Below are positions 1 to 8,522 of a stretch of 64,000 bases of DNA, one piece after another. Under the pieces are notes generated by a model. That model searched no databases. It had not been told where the DNA came from and saw only the letters and a program-made list of their open reading frames with translations. Made by a program: the position numbers and the translations under genes. How positions within the stretch are numbered: position 1 is the first letter of the stretch; every line of letters starts with the position of its first letter. Source of the stretch: Veillonellaceae bacterium (GTDB lineage Bacteria > Bacillota > Negativicutes > Veillonellales > Veillonellaceae); NCBI GenBank assembly GCA_900766245.1, contig CAAFUR010000006.1, forward strand, positions 40,808 through 104,807. Direction: 5' to 3'.

Positions 1-1
1 A

Positions 2-481
2 AAAGGTTGGTTTACTTTGGCTCGGCGTGTGGCGTTACATGCACGTCGGGTAACGGGTATAGAGATTCATCCAGGAGCGCAAATTGGGAAAGGTTTATTT
101 ATTGACCATGGTATGGGAGTTGTTATTGGTGAAACGGCTATTGTAGGAGATAATGTGACACTCTTTCATGGAGTGACGCTTGGAGGGATGGATTCTCGTA
201 AGATAAAACGTCATCCTACGGTGGAAGATGATGTGCTTATCGGTGCAGGCACAAAGGTGCTAGGTGATATTATGGTGGGGAAAGGTTCAAAAATAGGTTG
301 TAATCTGGTCATTAAGCGAGATGTTCCTAGAAATGTAATTATTTTTGAAACGGAACCTGACCATATTATTTATCGTCGTCCTAAAGTAGATCGTTTTGAC
401 AAAGGGTCCTATGTACCACGGCGGCATGCGTTGCCATTAGAACCTAACGAGTTTACAGACCATATGGCTTGGCACATTTAG
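2..481 (+). CDS. cysE: Serine O-acetyltransferase, 3' part (cut by window edge)
   Basis: This enzyme transfers an acetyl group from acetyl-CoA to L-serine, the committed step of cysteine synthesis, in the cytoplasm. The visible part is the left-handed beta-helix hexapeptide-repeat region: GIEIHPGAQIGKG, DHGMGVVIGETA, DNVTLFHGVTLGG and the PTVEDDVLIGAGTKVLG repeats are the classic CysE signature, including the His of HPGA and of DHG. The reading frame stays open to the first base, so the true start and the N-terminal helical domain lie upstream; a TTG at 17 is not the real start. The tail after the helix (about 45 residues) is longer than the minimum. The stop overlaps the ribosome-binding site of the next gene, so the two are probably co-transcribed. 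Confidence 0.93.
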   Translation, partial: KGWFTLARRVALHARRVTGIEIHPGAQIGKGLFIDHGMGVVIGETAIVGDNVTLFHGVTLGGMDSRKIKRHPTVEDDVLIGAGTKVLGDIMVGKGSKIGCNLVIKRDVPRNVIIFETEPDHIIYRRPKVDRFDKGSYVPRRHALPLEPNEFTDHMAWHI

Positions 482-489
482 GAGGAACT

Positions 490-1278
490 ATGAGAGAGTT
501 GCGATTAGGCGTTGTTCAATTAGCCACAGAAATTGAGCAAGTGGATAAAAATTTTGATATCCTAGCAGAAAAAGTGCGAGACGTAGCTAAGGAAGGCGTG
601 GATGTAGTCGTATTGCCAGAGACATGGAATACAGGATTTATAACGGGTTCAGAGTTACATGCATTGGCAGATGAATCAGGTCAACGTGCGCAAACTTTGT
701 TGGGGGAATTGGCGCAATCGGAACATGTGAATATCTTTGGTGGATCAGTGGCTGTTAAAGAAGGAGATTCTATTTACAATAGAACCTATGTGTATAACCG
801 CAAAGGGGAATTACTATCTATGTATGATAAGATGCATGGCTTTAGTCCTGCCAAAGAAGATCAATATTTTACAGGTGGTACAGCTATCCACCAATTTGAA
901 TTCGATGGAGTACTTTGCTCTAGTGCCACTTGTTATGATATTCGTTTTCCTGAGCTAATTCGTAAATCTGCCTTACAAGGGATAGAACTATTCTTTTTGC
1001 CAGCTCAGTGGCCAATGCTACGTTTGCATCATTGGCGCATCTTGAATCAAGCGAGAGCAATAGAAAATCAAATGTATTTTTGTAGTGTTAATGGTTGTGG
1101 CACTATTGGTAAGTTACCAATGGCAGGGCATTCCATGGTAGTAGACCCGTGGGGAGAAGTGCTACTAGAATGTGATGAAACGCCGCAAATACAAACAGTC
1201 ACTATCGACGTAGATACAGTGAAAGATATTCGGTCTAAAATCAATGTGTTCCGGGATCGGAAACCCAATTGCTATTAA
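490..1278 (+). CDS. Carbon-nitrogen hydrolase (nitrilase superfamily), omega-amidase-like
   Basis: A cytoplasmic amidase of the nitrilase superfamily, 262 residues. The catalytic Glu-Lys-Cys triad is visible: Glu in VVLPETWNTGF, Lys in MYDKMHGFSP and Cys in SATCYDIRFPELIR. The YDIRFPEL context resembles the omega-amidase/YafV branch, which hydrolyses 2-oxo-acid amides such as 2-oxoglutaramate or 2-oxosuccinamate; the exact substrate is inference. I chose the ATG at 490 because GGAGGA lies just before it and the upstream in-frame ATG at 469 falls within cysE. It directly follows cysE (8 bases apart), which hints at a role in sulfur amino-acid or transamination salvage. Confidence 0.88.
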   Translation: MRELRLGVVQLATEIEQVDKNFDILAEKVRDVAKEGVDVVVLPETWNTGFITGSELHALADESGQRAQTLLGELAQSEHVNIFGGSVAVKEGDSIYNRTYVYNRKGELLSMYDKMHGFSPAKEDQYFTGGTAIHQFEFDGVLCSSATCYDIRFPELIRKSALQGIELFFLPAQWPMLRLHHWRILNQARAIENQMYFCSVNGCGTIGKLPMAGHSMVVDPWGEVLLECDETPQIQTVTIDVDTVKDIRSKINVFRDRKPNCY

Positions 1279-1315
1279 AAGAATATCTATGCATTTTAGG
1301 AATATATAAAATTGT

Positions 1316-1353
1316 CCATAGGTATTGCCAAGATGTAATACCTATGGTATAGT
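1316..1353 (+). promoter_or_regulatory. Promoter of the tRNA cluster with embedded inverted repeat
   Basis: A -35 TTGCCA (1325-1330) and a -10 TATAGT (1348-1353) are separated by exactly 17 bases, about 20 bases before tRNA-Asp. A perfect 11-base inverted repeat, CCATAGGTATT (1316-1326) and AATACCTATGG (1337-1347), covers the end of the -35 and the spacer up to the -10. No T-run follows, so it does not read as a terminator; an operator is possible. Confidence 0.55.
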
Positions 1354-1372
1354 ATATGAGTACTCAGTACAC

Positions 1373-1448
1373 GGCCCCGTGGTGTAGCGGTTAACATGTC
1401 GCCCTGTCACGGCGAAGATCGTCGGTTCAAATCCGATCGGGGTCGCCA
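1373..1448 (+). tRNA. tRNA-Asp (GTC)
   Basis: A 76-base cloverleaf with CCA encoded. The 7-base acceptor stem GGCCCCG pairs with CGGGGTC (one G-U), the anticodon loop is CTGTCAC with anticodon GTC, and the T arm holds GGTTCAAATCC. It is the first gene of a four-tRNA cluster. Confidence 0.95.
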
Positions 1449-1492
1449 TTTTTTTTACCTTTTTTTAGGTACATTCATATATTTATATATTC

Positions 1493-1568
<76 letters not shown>

Positions 1569-1583
1569 TATACATATCCTCAT

Positions 1584-1669
1584 GCGGATGTGGTGGAATG
1601 GCAGACACGCCATCTTGAGGGGGTGGTGAGCGTACGCTCGTATGGGTTCAAGTCCCATCATCCGCACCA
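1584..1669 (+). tRNA. tRNA-Leu (GAG)
   Basis: An 86-base class II tRNA with the long variable arm (GAGCGTACGCTC hairpin). Acceptor GCGGATG pairs with CATCCGC, anticodon stem CCATC/GGTGG, loop TTGAGGG with anticodon GAG, and CCA is encoded. Confidence 0.94.
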
Positions 1670-1674
1670 AACGA

Positions 1675-1749
1675 GGGCCTATAGCTCAGGGGTAGAGCAA
1701 CCGGCTCATAACCGGTCGGTCCCTGGTTCAAATCCAGGTGGGCCCACCA
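1675..1749 (+). tRNA. tRNA with CAT anticodon (elongator Met or Ile2)
   Basis: A 75-base cloverleaf with acceptor GGGCCTA/TGGGCCC, anticodon stem ACCGG/CCGGT, loop CTCATAA and encoded CCA. The acceptor starts with a normal G-C pair and the anticodon stem lacks three consecutive G-C pairs of the initiator type, so it is not the initiator. Whether C34 is converted to lysidine (Ile) cannot be read from sequence alone. Confidence 0.9.
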
Positions 1750-1754
1750 TAAGG

Positions 1755-1786
1755 AAACCATCTCACTTTGTGAGATGGTTTTTTTG
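1755..1786 (+). terminator. Terminator of the tRNA cluster
   Basis: A perfect 12-base stem (AAACCATCTCAC with GTGAGATGGTTT, TTT loop) runs into a row of T, 5 bases after the last tRNA. Confidence 0.9.
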
Positions 1787-1944
1787 TTATCTATAGAGGT
1801 TCATTGTATAATGAAAGAGAAGTTTACAAGGGATAACAATTAATAGTGAGTATACAAGAGTAATTGTCAGTCTTTGATGGTATATGAAATATGTATAGGA
1901 ATGTATATGCCAGTAAGAGATATATTAGAAATGTGAGATAGACT

Positions 1945-2628
1945 ATGGCACTTTCAAAACGATTAGAACAAGTATTACATATGATTCCACAGTGTCAAAC
2001 GGTGGCAGATGTGGGTACAGATCACGGGTATTTGGCGGTGGCTTGTATAGAAGCAGGCGTGGCTAAAGAGGTCATTGCCATTGATGTGAATCAAGGCCCG
2101 TTAGAATCTGCTAAAGGATTTGTGAAAGAACGGAAATTAGAAAATTATATTACATGTAGATTAGGAGATGGATTAGCTGTCACAAAAGCAGGAGAAGTAG
2201 ACTGCGCAGTCATTTGTGGCATGGGTGGAGAATTGATGCAACATATCATCACGGTAGGACCAGAACTATTGGAAACCTATGTGTTGCAACCACAAAGCCA
2301 TCGACGAGAGTTGAAACAATTTTTAGTAGATCAAGGGTATGGTATTGTCCAAGAAGAATGTTTACTAGAGGGCAATCAATATTATGACATGTGGTTAGTA
2401 CAACGAGGCGCTACTTCCGTGTATAATGAGCTACCTAGAGAATCGATGTTATGGGAATATGGTGCTTTGTTACAACAAGAACAATCTGAAGTTTGGACAC
2501 AGCACATACAACGTAGAATTGAAACGTTGCAATCTATCCTACAACATATGCGTGATACAGCGAAATCTAGTGATGCTCTTCAGGTGATGGAACAAGAAAT
2601 GAAGGCGTTACAAGGTATTTTACAATAG
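1945..2628 (+). CDS. trmK: tRNA (adenine(22)-N1)-methyltransferase
   Basis: A class I SAM-dependent methyltransferase that methylates N1 of A22 in the D arm of tRNA, 227 residues, cytoplasmic. The family signature is clear: SAM motif I VADVGTDHGYLAVA (about residues 20-33), IDVNQGPLESAK, and the CAVICGMGGELM motif with a coiled C-terminal segment. This matches the usual YqfN/TrmK length in Firmicutes. It is followed at 93 bases by a Nif3/YqfO-family gene, the same pairing found in Bacillus, which supports both calls. Confidence 0.93.
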   Translation: MALSKRLEQVLHMIPQCQTVADVGTDHGYLAVACIEAGVAKEVIAIDVNQGPLESAKGFVKERKLENYITCRLGDGLAVTKAGEVDCAVICGMGGELMQHIITVGPELLETYVLQPQSHRRELKQFLVDQGYGIVQEECLLEGNQYYDMWLVQRGATSVYNELPRESMLWEYGALLQQEQSEVWTQHIQRRIETLQSILQHMRDTAKSSDALQVMEQEMKALQGILQ

Positions 2629-2721
2629 GTACAGATGAAACTTTCACCATTAAAAAAAGTATAACCATTGATGAGTATGGAACGTTACATCATACCTTGA
2701 GATGGTGGATAGGAGGTATAT

Positions 2722-3831
2722 ATGGTAACTATGAAAGATATTGCTCAAGCCATTGAAAGTCAAGCGCCATTGCAGTTGCAAGAGTCTTGGGATAATTGCG
2801 GATTACAAGTGGGATCTATGAGCTCAACCGTGCAACGTGTGTTAACGGCATTAGATGTGACGCCAGAAGTAGTAGCAGAAGCGATAGAGCAACAGATAGA
2901 TGCGATTGTGACACATCATCCGATGATTTTCAAAGGTATAAAATCTATCAACATTGATACGATACAAGGTAAGATGATTAGAGATCTATTATGCCATACG
3001 ATTAATGTGTATAGTGCGCATACGAATTTAGATGTTACAGCTGGTGGTCTTAATGACGAAGTGGCTATACGACTAGGGTTACAAGATATACAAGGGTTAG
3101 AAGAAACGGGACGTGACGTGGCTTATAAAGTGGCTGTCTATGTACCTATTACGCACAGTGAACAAGTTCGCCAAGCTATGGGCAACGCGGGGGCAGGTCA
3201 TATCGGCGCGTACAGTCATTGCAGTTTTTCTGTTGCTGGAGAAGGGAGATTTTTGCCCTTAGAAGGGACGAACCCTTTCATTGGTCAGGTAGGGGCGATT
3301 GAAACTGTGCCAGAAGAACGTGTGGAAACGGTAGTGCCTAAAAATCTATTGGGTCAGGTGTTAGCGGCTATGAAAGAAGCCCACCCGTATGAAGAAATTG
3401 CCTACGATATAGTAGCCTTAGAGAATGCGTATGATGCACACTATATTGGTCGCATTGGGAATTTACCGCAACCACTATCGATAGAGGAGTTCAAAGAAGT
3501 ATTACAATCTGCATTCCCTCATAGTACATTGCGTTGGGGTGGAGCTAAGCAATCATCTATTCAACGTGTAGGTCTATGCACGGGTAGTGGAGCGGAGTTC
3601 ATTAAGATAGCAGCTAAGCAAAAAGCAGATGTGTATATTACTGGGGATGTCAAATACCATGATATGCAACTAGCAAAAGAATTAGGAATCACAGTAGTGG
3701 ACGCAGGCCATTATGGTACAGAATACATGAGCCAAACAGTATTGAAACGAATGATAGAAAGAATTTTCACGACTCAAGAGGTAGAGGTCATAGAAAGTAA
3801 AGTGCAAAGAGATTTTTTCTTTGAAGTCTAA
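2722..3831 (+). CDS. Nif3-like dinuclear metal center protein (YqfO type)
   Basis: A member of the NIF3/DUF34 family, forming hexameric toroids with a di-metal site in family structures. A GTP cyclohydrolase I type 2 role has been claimed for relatives, but the cellular function is not settled. Length is 369 residues: the N-terminal half holds ESWDNCGLQVG and DAIVTHHPMIFKG (metal-binding His pair), the middle is a PII/CutA-like insert of about 100 residues (KVAVYVPITHSEQVRQAMGNAGAGHIG...), and the C-terminal half holds TGDVKYHD and VVDAGHYGTE with further metal ligands. AGGAGG precedes the ATG at 2722. Confidence 0.9.
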   Translation: MVTMKDIAQAIESQAPLQLQESWDNCGLQVGSMSSTVQRVLTALDVTPEVVAEAIEQQIDAIVTHHPMIFKGIKSINIDTIQGKMIRDLLCHTINVYSAHTNLDVTAGGLNDEVAIRLGLQDIQGLEETGRDVAYKVAVYVPITHSEQVRQAMGNAGAGHIGAYSHCSFSVAGEGRFLPLEGTNPFIGQVGAIETVPEERVETVVPKNLLGQVLAAMKEAHPYEEIAYDIVALENAYDAHYIGRIGNLPQPLSIEEFKEVLQSAFPHSTLRWGGAKQSSIQRVGLCTGSGAEFIKIAAKQKADVYITGDVKYHDMQLAKELGITVVDAGHYGTEYMSQTVLKRMIERIFTTQEVEVIESKVQRDFFFEV

Positions 3832-3849
3832 GCACTTTCAGTTTATAAT
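3821..3849 (+). promoter_or_regulatory. Promoter of rnpB
   Basis: TTGAAG (3821-3826), a 17-base spacer and TATAAT (3844-3849). The -35 lies inside the last codons of the Nif3-family gene, and transcription would begin near 3856, before the RNase P RNA. Confidence 0.65.
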
Positions 3850-3895
3850 GTATAAGAGAGGTATTGACCCTCTCGGTGGTCTATGCTAGACTTAA

Positions 3896-4252
3896 ACAGT
3901 AAGTATGAAAGGCGATTGCAAGTCTACTTGACTTGAGGAAAGTCCGAGCTCCATAGGGCAGGATGCCGGCTAACGGCCGGCGTGGGTGACCATAGGGAAT
4001 AGTGCCACAGAAAAGTAAACCGCCACCTTCGGGTGGTAAGGGTGGAACGGTCGCGGTAAGAGCGCACCAGGTACATGGTAACATGTATGCTCGGTAAACC
4101 CCATCCGGAGCAAGGCCGAATAGGAAAGGGTTAAGGGTTGCCCGCCTACCTTTCGGGTTGTGCCGCTTGAGCGTATAGGCAACTATGCGCCTAGAAAGAT
4201 AATCGCCACTGCGAAAGCAGGACAGAACTCGGCTTATTGATTGCTTGCTCAA
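3896..4252 (+). ncRNA. rnpB: RNase P RNA
   Basis: The catalytic RNA that trims 5' leaders from pre-tRNAs. The universal P4 strands are present: GAGGAAAGTCCGAGCTCC near 3935 and ACAGAACTCGGCTTAT near 4221. Flanking pairings agree with an ancestral A-type fold: P1 AGTAAGTA (3898-3905) with TGCTTGCT (4242-4249), P2 GGCGATT with AATCGCC (4201-4207), and the P3 hairpin CAAGTC/GACTTG. The core GTAAACCCC and the TAGGAAAGG segment are also there. Ends are set by the P1 helix and are good to a few bases. Confidence 0.94.
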
Positions 4253-4276
4253 AACCGCTCTTCGGAGCGGTTTTGT
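4251..4276 (+). terminator. Terminator of rnpB
   Basis: Stem AAAACCGCTC/GAGCGGTTTT with a TTCG tetraloop, immediately after the RNase P RNA. Confidence 0.88.
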
Positions 4277-4295
4277 TATTGTAGGAGGTATCGTT

Positions 4296-4613
4296 ATGAA
4301 ATTAGAATCCATTAAAACCTATGAAGAGTTTAAATCCATTGTCAAAGGCGATGACGAAATCGTACTAGCTTGTTTTACGGCAGAATGGTGTGATCCATGC
4401 AAGCTGATGAAAGAAGAATTAGATGTGTTACACGATGAACTACAAGGTGTAGCACGCATGATTGCCATCGATATTGACGAATCGAAAGAGATTGTCTTAA
4501 AAGAAGATGTACAAGGGGTACCGACGATTATTTGCTATAAAAAAGGAAAAGAGAAAGATCGTGTAGGAGGCTATAAAAAAGCAGCTTCTGTACGTAAGTT
4601 ATTGAAACTATAA
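4296..4613 (+). CDS. Thioredoxin-like protein
   Basis: A single-domain thioredoxin-fold protein of 105 residues, probably a cytoplasmic disulfide reductase. The active site reads AEWCDPCKLM, i.e. WCDPC instead of the usual WCGPC, which would shift the redox potential. The cis-proline region VQGVPTIICYKKGKEKDRVGGY is intact. The start at 4296 is set by AGGAGG at 4283; in-frame codons upstream lie in the rnpB terminator. It sits alone between rnpB and the hydrogenase operon, with no thioredoxin reductase beside it. Confidence 0.85.
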   Translation: MKLESIKTYEEFKSIVKGDDEIVLACFTAEWCDPCKLMKEELDVLHDELQGVARMIAIDIDESKEIVLKEDVQGVPTIICYKKGKEKDRVGGYKKAASVRKLLKL

Positions 4614-4676
4614 ATAGAGGATATAAAAATATTTTTACAAATTAGTGATTAATATTCTATAGGAGGAATACCTTTC

Positions 4677-4766
4677 ATGGTATACTATGTGTATTACGTT
4701 AATTTGTATAGACGCTATAAAGTTATTGCAAGAAAGGGGCTTTTTTGTGAAAGAATCATTGAATAG
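4677..4766 (+). CDS. Possible 29-residue leader ORF before the hydrogenase operon
   Basis: An ATG 10 bases after a strong AGGAGG (4661-4666) opens a 29-codon frame beginning MVYYVYYVNLYRR and ending in TAG at 4764-4766. It overlaps the probable GTG start of the hydrogenase small subunit (4747) by 20 bases in another frame. The ORF is rich in Tyr and has no recognisable domain. Translation of it could couple to, or modulate, initiation of the hydrogenase. It could equally be chance plus a displaced ribosome-binding site. Confidence 0.4.
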   Translation: MVYYVYYVNLYRRYKVIARKGLFCERIIE

Positions 4767-5889
4767 TCTTTGGAATTTATTCCAAGAACGTAAATTAAGC
4801 CGACGTACGTTTATGAAATCCTGTGTAGCGTTAACCGCTATTTTAGGGTTGCCACCAGCATTGACAAATAAAGTCGTAGCAGCGGCAGAAACAAAAGAAT
4901 TACCTACGGTGATTTGGTTGCATGGTCATGAATGTACAGGATGTGACGAATCTTTTATTCGTTCCACATCGCCTTTCGCATCTGATGTGATTTTAAATAT
5001 GATTGCCTTAGAGTATGATGATACCTTGGCTGCCGCAGCAGGGGAACCATTTGAACATCATTTACATCACTTGTTAGAAAGTAAAAAAGGTAAGTATGTA
5101 TTGGCTGTTGAAGGTGGTGTGCCATTGGATGAAAATGGCTCGTACTGCCAAGTTGGTGGACGTCCATTTGTAGATGTATTGAAAGAATGCGCTGAAGGGG
5201 CTGCGTTCATCATCGAATATGGCTCTTGTGCAGCTTGGGGTGGTATTCAAGCAGCAAAGCCAAACCCAACGAATACAGTATCTGTTTCTTCTATCGTAAA
5301 AGGCAAAAAAATCATTAAAGTACCAGGATGCCCTCCGATTCCAGAGGTGATGACTGGCGTGATTATGCATTATGCTTTATTTGGTGAAATTCCACCTCTT
5401 GACGTAGAAGGAAGACCAAAACAATTCTATGGAAATCGCATCCATGATACTTGCTACCGCCGTCCTTTCTTTGATTCTGGATTGTTCGTGGAACACTTCG
5501 ATGATGATGCATCGAAAGCTGGCTGGTGCTTATATAAAGTAGGTTGCCGTGGACCAGAAACATATAACTCCTGTGGTAATTTACGTTGGTGGAATGGTTT
5601 GTCTTATCCAATTCAATCTGGACATGGTTGTATTGGTTGCTCTGAAAAGGGATTCTGGGACAATGACAACTTTTACCAACGATTACCTCATATTCATACA
5701 CCAAATACCATCACTGATGTGGATACATTAGGTACAGTAGCAGGATTTGGCGCCTTTGGTGCAGTTATCGCTCACGGTGGTATTACGTTAGCGAAACATA
5801 AATATGATTCCATCCAAGAAGAGAAAAAATATTTAGCAGAACAAGAAGCGAAACAAAAAGAAGCGGAACAGAAAGGTAGTGACCAATAA
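4747..5889 (+). CDS. hyaA: [NiFe]-hydrogenase small subunit
   Basis: Electron-transfer subunit of a group 1 membrane-bound uptake hydrogenase, carrying three Fe-S clusters from the NiFe site towards a cytochrome b. A Tat signal is present: SRRTFMKS followed by a hydrophobic stretch. Cluster ligands are visible in HECTGCDES, EYGSCAAWGG, VPGCPPIPE, the HDTCYRR...GWCLYKVGCRGP...NSCGN segment and GCIGCSEKGFWD. The two positions that hold extra Cys in oxygen-tolerant enzymes are Gly here (CTGC, AWGG), so the enzyme should be oxygen-sensitive. A hydrophobic C-terminal segment (GTVAGFGAFGAVIAHGG) looks like the membrane anchor. GTG at 4747 is preferred because it gives a normal Tat peptide; an ATG at 4687 is too far from any ribosome-binding site. 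Confidence 0.94.
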   Translation: MKESLNSLWNLFQERKLSRRTFMKSCVALTAILGLPPALTNKVVAAAETKELPTVIWLHGHECTGCDESFIRSTSPFASDVILNMIALEYDDTLAAAAGEPFEHHLHHLLESKKGKYVLAVEGGVPLDENGSYCQVGGRPFVDVLKECAEGAAFIIEYGSCAAWGGIQAAKPNPTNTVSVSSIVKGKKIIKVPGCPPIPEVMTGVIMHYALFGEIPPLDVEGRPKQFYGNRIHDTCYRRPFFDSGLFVEHFDDDASKAGWCLYKVGCRGPETYNSCGNLRWWNGLSYPIQSGHGCIGCSEKGFWDNDNFYQRLPHIHTPNTITDVDTLGTVAGFGAFGAVIAHGGITLAKHKYDSIQEEKKYLAEQEAKQKEAEQKGSDQ

Positions 5890-7790
5890 TGAAACGAGTT
5901 GTAGTTGATCCAGTGACCCGTATTGAAGGTCACTTGCGTGTAGAAGTAAGTGTTGACGAATCCACAGGTAAGGTGCAAGATGCCCTTTCCAGTGGTACTG
6001 CTTGGCGTGGCATTGAATTAGTAGCAAAAAATCGTGATCCTCGTGATGTATGGGCTTTTGTGCAACGTATTTGTGGCGTATGTACTTCTACGCATGCTTT
6101 GGCAGCTCTTCGTGCTGTAGAAGATGCATTGGGTATTCAAATTCCTAAAAATGCCAACTATATCCGTAATATGATGCATAGTTGTTTAGATGTACATGAT
6201 CATATTGTGCATTTCTATCACTTGCATGCTCTTGACTGGGTAAGCCCAGTAGAGGCGTTGAAAGCAGATCCTAAGAAAACAGCAGAATTGCAACAACAAG
6301 TCCTAGACACATACAATGTGAGCGGATTGCAACCAAACGATTTGGAATCTGCTACATCTGCGTACCCTAAGGAATTCCCTAAAGGCAATGCTACGTATTA
6401 TGCAGCGATTCAAACAAAAGTGAAAAAAATTGTAGAAAGTGGTCAATTAGGCATTTTCTCCGCTCAATGGTGGGATCATCCAGATTATCAATTATTACCT
6501 CCAGAAGTGCATTTGATGGCTATTTCTCACTATTTGACAATCTTGGATCGTCAACGTGATATTGTGACGCCGCATGTTATTTTCGGTGGTAAAAACCCAC
6601 ACCCCCATTACATCGTAGGTGGTATGCCTTGCTCTATTTCCATGGATGATATGAATGCGCCTGTGAATGCGGCTCGTTTGGCAAGTGTGGATGAATCCAT
6701 TTCCTTGGCAAAAGATTTGGTGAACTATTTCTATTTACCAGATTTACTAGCCATCGGTCATCTATATGTAAAAGCTGGCATGGTAGACGGTGGCGGATTG
6801 GCGAAAAAGCGCGTGTTAGCTTATGGTGGCTATCCAGATGATACATTCACTGGCATTAGCAACGGAGATTATTTCAAAAAAGCGCTAGTTCGTGCAAACG
6901 GTGTAGTAGAAAACTTCGAGCTTGGCTGGGAAAAAGCAACATTTACAGCACTAGAAGGGGAAGATTTGATGAATCCTGACTTCTTGTCAGAAGAAATCAA
7001 TCATTCTTGGTTTGAATATCCAAATGGAGAAACATCCTTGCATCCAACAGAAGGTGTAACGAAACCAGCTTTTACAGGTCCTAAAACAGGAACCAACAAA
7101 AAATGGGAATTCTTGGATGAAGAGAAAAAATATTCTTGGATTAAATCACCTACTTTCAAAGGTAAAGCTTGCGAAGTGGGCCCATTAGCAAAATACATCG
7201 TTGTCTATGTAAAAGTAAAACAAGGCATCATCAAAGAGCCTACTTGGGCTGAAAAAATGATGGTCGACCAAATTGATGCAGTGTCCAAGGTACTAGGTGT
7301 ACCAGCTCATGTGTGGATGTGTTCCACAGTGGGCCGTACGGCAGCTCGTGGATTAGATGCACAAGTGGCAGCAAACTTGAGCCAACATTTCTACAATCGT
7401 TTAGTAGAGAATATCAAAACTGGTGACACTGTAGTGGCGGATACTCGTAAATTTGATCCTAATACTTGGCCAAAAGAGGCAAAAGGTGTAGGCGTACTAG
7501 ATGCTCCACGTGGTGGCTTAGGTCATTGGTGTGTCATCAAAGATGGTCGTGTAGATAATTATCAATGTATCGTACCAACGACTTGGAATGCATGCCCTAA
7601 AACGATTGCTGGCGAACATGGTGCATACGAATCTAATATGATAGACACTAAAGTCAAAGTAGCGGATAAACCATTAGAAATTTTAAAAGGTATACATTCC
7701 TTTGACCCTTGTTTGGCATGTGCTACACACTTGTACAATAAAAAAGGTGAAAAAATAGTATCTGTGAATACAGATGCCCTATGTAAATAG
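5889..7790 (+). CDS. hyaB: [NiFe]-hydrogenase large subunit
   Basis: Catalytic subunit oxidising H2 at the NiFe(CN)2CO centre, exported as a complex with the small subunit. 633 residues. The N-terminal ligand motif RICGVCTSTHALA and the C-terminal DPCLACATH supply the four Cys ligands. About 19 residues follow the last His, which is the peptide removed by the maturation protease after nickel insertion. The start ATG overlaps the stop of the small subunit (TAATG), giving tight translational coupling. Confidence 0.96.
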   Translation: MKRVVVDPVTRIEGHLRVEVSVDESTGKVQDALSSGTAWRGIELVAKNRDPRDVWAFVQRICGVCTSTHALAALRAVEDALGIQIPKNANYIRNMMHSCLDVHDHIVHFYHLHALDWVSPVEALKADPKKTAELQQQVLDTYNVSGLQPNDLESATSAYPKEFPKGNATYYAAIQTKVKKIVESGQLGIFSAQWWDHPDYQLLPPEVHLMAISHYLTILDRQRDIVTPHVIFGGKNPHPHYIVGGMPCSISMDDMNAPVNAARLASVDESISLAKDLVNYFYLPDLLAIGHLYVKAGMVDGGGLAKKRVLAYGGYPDDTFTGISNGDYFKKALVRANGVVENFELGWEKATFTALEGEDLMNPDFLSEEINHSWFEYPNGETSLHPTEGVTKPAFTGPKTGTNKKWEFLDEEKKYSWIKSPTFKGKACEVGPLAKYIVVYVKVKQGIIKEPTWAEKMMVDQIDAVSKVLGVPAHVWMCSTVGRTAARGLDAQVAANLSQHFYNRLVENIKTGDTVVADTRKFDPNTWPKEAKGVGVLDAPRGGLGHWCVIKDGRVDNYQCIVPTTWNACPKTIAGEHGAYESNMIDTKVKVADKPLEILKGIHSFDPCLACATHLYNKKGEKIVSVNTDALCK

Positions 7791-7805
7791 GGAGGAGGCG
7801 CATCT

Positions 7806-8522
7806 ATGTTACCATTAAATAAAAAGCCTTATCGTGTATTTAGTTTATGGCTCCGCATTTTCCATTGGACCATGGTGCTTTGCGTAACGGCTCTATTCTG
7901 GACTGGCTTATACATTGGGAATCCAGGGTTCCAAGCTACACCAGGTAGTGTGGAACCGACAATCGCAGTGGGCGGTTGGTTCTCTATGGAAATGATTCGC
8001 AAGATTCATTTTATTGCAGCCTTTATTTTAATTGCCTCCTTGGTATTCCGTATTTACGGAGGAATCCGATATCGTGGTGATCGCCTGTTCCCACGATTCC
8101 ATAAAAAATCCTATTGGATTGGTATTTGGGATACTATGAAACATTACATGATGTTGCCACAACAACGGGAGCATCGCTTCTTGCGTAACTCTTTGGCTCG
8201 TACAAGTTACGTAGGTGTCTATGTGATGTTGTTTTTAGAAATATGTACAGGCCTTGCTATGTATGCACAGGTGTATCCAGATACTTGGGTGGCACAAATT
8301 TTTAATCCAGTGAATTTGTTATTTACAGAATATCAAGTGCATATGATTCATCATTATATTGCTTGGGGATTCTTGTTATTTACTATTGTTCACGTATATT
8401 TGGCATTCCGCGAGGATGTTATGGAAGAATCTGGAGAAGTATCCAGTATGGTTTCAGGTATGAAATTTTACCCTACAGATCCAGAAGATATAGAGGACTT
8501 ATATGGACCAAATAAAAAATAA
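7806..8522 (+). CDS. hyaC: Hydrogenase cytochrome b subunit
   Basis: Di-heme integral membrane cytochrome b that takes electrons from the small subunit and passes them to menaquinone. 238 residues with four to five hydrophobic helices. Candidate heme-ligand His occur in IFHWTMV, KIHFIAAF, and HMIHHYIAWGF/TIVHVYLAF. The gene follows the large subunit after 15 bases with a GGGAGGAGG ribosome-binding site and overlaps the next gene by 20 bases. Confidence 0.93.
   Translation: MLPLNKKPYRVFSLWLRIFHWTMVLCVTALFWTGLYIGNPGFQATPGSVEPTIAVGGWFSMEMIRKIHFIAAFILIASLVFRIYGGIRYRGDRLFPRFHKKSYWIGIWDTMKHYMMLPQQREHRFLRNSLARTSYVGVYVMLFLEICTGLAMYAQVYPDTWVAQIFNPVNLLFTEYQVHMIHHYIAWGFLLFTIVHVYLAFREDVMEESGEVSSMVSGMKFYPTDPEDIEDLYGPNKK

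Noticed and set aside
3881..4312. Minus-strand reading frames of 143 and 70 codons
   Set aside because: They lie inside the RNase P RNA gene; the long frame is a by-product of its GC-rich helices.
4687..4746. ATG 4687 as start of the hydrogenase small subunit
   Set aside because: It is 20 bases from the AGGAGG and would add 20 residues before the Tat signal; GTG 4747 gives a normal Tat peptide.
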